Shown here: piece after piece, positions 7,265 to 8,169 of the stretch
Layout: each line of letters opens with the position of its first letter
Position numbering within the stretch: position 1 is the first letter of the stretch
From: Candidatus Babeliales bacterium
Lineage (GTDB): Bacteria > Babelota > Babeliae > Babelales > CAIQNR01
Direction of reading: 5' to 3'
Length of the DNA stretch: 8,169 nucleotides
Assembly (NCBI GenBank): GCA_021735725.1
Contig: JAIPGS010000039.1
Span: 1 to 8,169, forward strand
Notes under the pieces: model-generated
What the model was told of the DNA's origin: nothing
The model's input: only the letters and a program-made list of their open reading frames with translations
The model's database searches: none
Made by a program: the position numbers and the translations under genes

Positions 7265-7504
7265 ATGAAAAGAGTTACATTTTTCACTCATTTATTCATT
7301 CTCTTGTTCGTGTGGCAATCAGCTTTATATACATGTCCAACAAGTTGGGGGCTTTTACAGCTCAATCAACAGACAAATCATGACGTGATAGGGGAAATGG
7401 AGGTTTCCAATCTTGATCAAAATGAAAACTTAACAGAAGATACTTTTGATTGTGACGATGACGATGATTACAATGACGATTATGAAGATGATGATTATGA
7501 ATAA
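7265..7504 (+). CDS. Small exported protein with highly acidic C-terminal tail
   Basis: Not recognised. A 79-residue protein that starts with MKR and a hydrophobic stretch (residues 4-17), reading as a Sec signal peptide with possible cleavage after A20 (WQSA). The middle is polar, with C24 soon after the signal. The last 18 residues (62-79) are almost only acidic and aromatic: eleven D, two E, three Y, one N and C63. Such tails can bind Ca2+ or basic partners, but nothing here shows which. The ATG at 7265 is chosen because AAAGAGGG (7253-7260) lies four bases upstream and it begins the signal peptide; an in-frame TTG at 7166 is upstream of the promoter. The 3' end overlaps the next gene by eight bases. 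The two could act as a secreted pair; this is inference. Confidence 0.75.
   Translation: MKRVTFFTHLFILLFVWQSALYTCPTSWGLLQLNQQTNHDVIGEMEVSNLDQNENLTEDTFDCDDDDDYNDDYEDDDYE
7454..7501 (+). repeat. Low-complexity GAY/TAT codon tract
   Basis: Sixteen codons, nearly all GAC, GAT, GAA or TAT/TAC, encode the acidic tail of the upstream protein. In the +1 frame the same bases give ATG, ATT and ACG codons, supplying seven in-frame ATGs (7458, 7464, 7473, 7482, 7488, 7491, 7497) to the next gene. Tracts like this can change length by slippage in steps of three. Confidence 0.7.
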
Positions 7505-7736
7505 AGTATATACATTATTATTATTTTCTTTCTCATCTCTTCAATCATGTGATTATTGCATCTATACAGAAACTAAAAATGCAGAATCTGGAACAGTACA
7601 AGGTCATGCTCCTAAACAAGGCGATTGCAACTGTTCTTGCACTGCCCGTCGATATAATAATGGAGAATGTTCTGAATGTGGACATAAAGTTACAGAAGTA
7701 TATGTAACTATCGATGAACAAGAAAATACTTACTAA
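7497..7736 (+). CDS. Small cysteine-rich probable lipoprotein
   Basis: Not recognised. A 79-residue protein with signal MNKVYTLLLFSFSSLQSC; LQSC is an acceptable lipobox, so C18 may be lipidated. The mature part is Cys-rich: C18, C21, then C44-x-C46-x-C48, then C58-x-x-C61-G-H63. The last two groups, CNCSC and CSECGH about ten residues apart, look like a small zinc knuckle or zinc-ribbon. In an exported protein they could instead form disulfides. The ATG at 7497 is chosen because it directly begins the signal peptide. It overlaps the previous gene's stop (7502-7504), and no good ribosome binding site is visible, so translation is probably coupled. ATGs from 7458 to 7491 in the same frame are alternatives that would lengthen the N-region with Met/Thr/Ile. 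The downstream gene is convergent. Real gene: likely. Function: unknown. Confidence 0.7.
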   Translation: MNKVYTLLLFSFSSLQSCDYCIYTETKNAESGTVQGHAPKQGDCNCSCTARRYNNGECSECGHKVTEVYVTIDEQENTY

Positions 7737-7788
7737 AAAATATTACTCTTCACACGAGGATCCAGGCTTTTTTTAGAAAGGCTACTAT

Positions 7789-8169
7789 TCATCGAGACTC
7801 TAAAATCGGTGGCAATTCAAAAGGGTAATCAGCAGGAACTGTATCTGAAGCATAAAGATTGATATTGTCTTTCTCATTTAATTCAATAATGATAAACTCT
7901 TTATTTTCTTTTCTTGCACTATTCCATTGATCAATAAGTTTAATGAATGCTTCTCTTGAACAGACAAATGTATCAGGAGTTTTTTCTTCATAATAAAGAG
8001 ATTGGAATATCATAGTGTCATTTTCTTTTGTAAGTAATGAGCAGTTTCCTTCATATACTTTATAATAAGAATCATAAATCCAATCTTGAGTTTCTAGCTC
8101 ATCAGTACAGGTATCAGTTAATACTTTGGATATTAAATGTGTTTCAGTAGATGTAGATTCTAAAGCATG
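7789..8169 (-). CDS. C-terminal part of an unknown protein, cut by window edge
   Basis: Not recognised. The minus-strand frame is open from the window edge (first complete codon 8169-8167) to TGA at 7791-7789, giving 126 residues. The ATG at 8013 is internal, since codons upstream of it stay open to the edge, so the start lies beyond 8169. The visible part is acidic, rich in D, E, T and S, with few hydrophobic runs and no membrane segment. A region around SREAFIKLIDQWNSARKENK followed by EFIIIELNEKDNINLY suggests an amphipathic helix and then a beta strand, as in a small alpha/beta domain. It ends in a Pro-rich FELPPILESR. Two cysteines are seen far apart. It converges with the cysteine-rich gene across 52 bp that hold no clear terminator. 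Coding is supported by the long open frame and normal amino acid use; no function can be given. Confidence 0.65.
   Translation of the reverse strand, partial: HALESTSTETHLISKVLTDTCTDELETQDWIYDSYYKVYEGNCSLLTKENDTMIFQSLYYEEKTPDTFVCSREAFIKLIDQWNSARKENKEFIIIELNEKDNINLYASDTVPADYPFELPPILESR

Noticed and set aside
7765..7783. Possible terminator hairpin (GCTTTT/AAAGGC) between the convergent genes at the right end
   Set aside because: The stem is only six pairs with a T-G wobble, mostly A-T, and neither strand has a T-run after it. It is too weak to call.

Overview
The window is AT-rich bacterial DNA, tightly packed with genes that switch strand several times. It is cut at both ends inside genes: dnaE on the left and an unrecognised gene on the right. 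No mobile element, CRISPR array or rRNA is visible. Several features suggest a small-genome, host-associated bacterium: A/T-biased codon choice, an exported PP2C phosphatase of eukaryotic style, several small exported proteins, and translation genes scattered outside their usual operons (pheS without pheT). My best guess is Candidatus Dependentiae (TM6/Babeliae) or a similar intracellular lineage. That is inference from style only; no marker gene here proves it.

Left part (1-3989): the DNA polymerase III alpha subunit gene runs rightward. Its stop codon directly abuts the stop codon of a leftward gene for a helical-repeat (TPR-like) protein, leaving no bases between them. Next on the minus strand, at 3990-4814, is an exported PP2C-type Ser/Thr phosphatase with every catalytic motif intact.

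Middle (4815-7119): a minus-strand tRNA-Phe(GAA) gene with encoded CCA lies head-to-head with pheS, the alpha subunit of the enzyme that charges it. About 150 bp separate them, and the candidate promoters for the two overlap. pheS is followed after 31 bp by galU (UTP-glucose-1-phosphate uridylyltransferase), probably in the same transcript. The tRNA carries G at position 37 where most bacteria have a modified A.

Right part (7120-8169): a well-formed promoter precedes two overlapping genes, each encoding 79 residues with an export signal. The first protein ends in a strongly acidic D/E/Y tail. The second is a cysteine-rich probable lipoprotein with a zinc-knuckle-like Cys/His pattern. I recognise neither, and they are the best candidates for something undescribed. 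A convergent gene of unknown function is open to the right edge of the window; only its last 126 codons are seen.
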